Below, piece by piece: positions 9,891 through 10,019 of a stretch of DNA of 10,019 bases. Below the pieces are notes generated by a model. The model saw nothing but the letters and a program-made list of their open reading frames with translations. It made no database searches and had not been told where the DNA came from. Made by a program: the position numbers and the translations under genes. The number at the start of each line of letters is the position of its first letter. Within the stretch, counting starts at the first letter, position 1. Location: assembly GCA_002501855.1 (NCBI GenBank), contig DAOM01000175.1, positions 600 through 10,618 of the forward strand. Reading direction: 5' to 3'. Source of the DNA: Candidatus Nitrosopolaris nunavutensis. Its GTDB lineage: Archaea; Thermoproteota; Nitrososphaeria; Nitrososphaerales; Nitrososphaeraceae.

Positions 9891-10019
9891 CTCAATTTTC
9901 ATAAGAACATTCAATACTACCGATTTATGATGTGTCATATACATGATTTCTTAGGCTTGGAAATATGAAGTGTTGTTTCTAATATCTATCTCCCACAGAA
10001 ATGATATTATAAACACTGA
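9891..10019. other. AT-rich end of the window
   Basis: No supported gene. A 26-codon minus-strand reading (MYMTHHKSVVLNVLMKIE and on) ends within the structured element at 9807-9890 and is too short to call. Confidence 0.35.

Noticed and set aside
1..10019. CRISPR array, rRNA, intact transposase or complete restriction-modification or toxin-antitoxin operon
   Set aside because: Both strands were read for spaced direct repeats, rRNA-like blocks, transposase motifs and paired small genes; none was found.

Overview
The window looks like chromosomal DNA from an ammonia-oxidising archaeon of the Nitrososphaerales (Thaumarchaeota), perhaps close to Nitrosocosmicus. This is inferred from several things: AT-rich DNA; TATA-like boxes 25-30 bases before starts, with little or no leader; frequent GTG/TTG starts; a piece of the archaeal/eukaryotic general factor TFB; and a small secreted Ser/Thr-rich four-cysteine protein of a style common in that group. 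No search could be run, so the genus is a guess.

Layout. Bases 1-35 are a 7-bp tandem repeat running off the left edge. Then come a winged-helix + PD-(D/E)XK nuclease-like gene (220-882, +), a DUF1348/NTF2-like gene (1391-1813, +), a one-helix membrane protein (1964-2206, -), and a small secreted four-cysteine protein (2436-2807, +) with a weak ORF in front of it. An eight-bladed PQQ-type beta-propeller (2995-4134, -) follows. Bases 4327-4485 (-) hold an orphan C-terminal piece of a transcription factor B gene. A full-length PolX (HhH + polymerase X + PHP, 4761-6596, +) comes next. Bases 6597-8157 are a gene graveyard: a Cys-rich peptide remnant, a small Cys/His-rich ORF, the C-terminal end of an ABC-transporter substrate-binding protein, the C-terminal end of a BNR/Asp-box-like protein, and further unassigned tails. 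A single-domain cupin (8158-8523, +) and a MOSC protein (8899-9726, +) close the gene set. A predicted three-way-junction RNA element followed by a T6 tract lies at 9807-9890.

The genes do not form one pathway. Nearly every intact gene has its own promoter-like element and stands alone, separated by long spacers. This is an accessory region of single genes (DNA repair, nuclease, small enzymes, surface proteins) mixed with decayed gene ends. The most notable points are the orphan TFB tail, the head-to-head junction of two gene tails near 7730-7736, and the structured element after the MOSC gene, which has an alternative pairing like a switch. No CRISPR array, tRNA, rRNA or intact transposase was seen.
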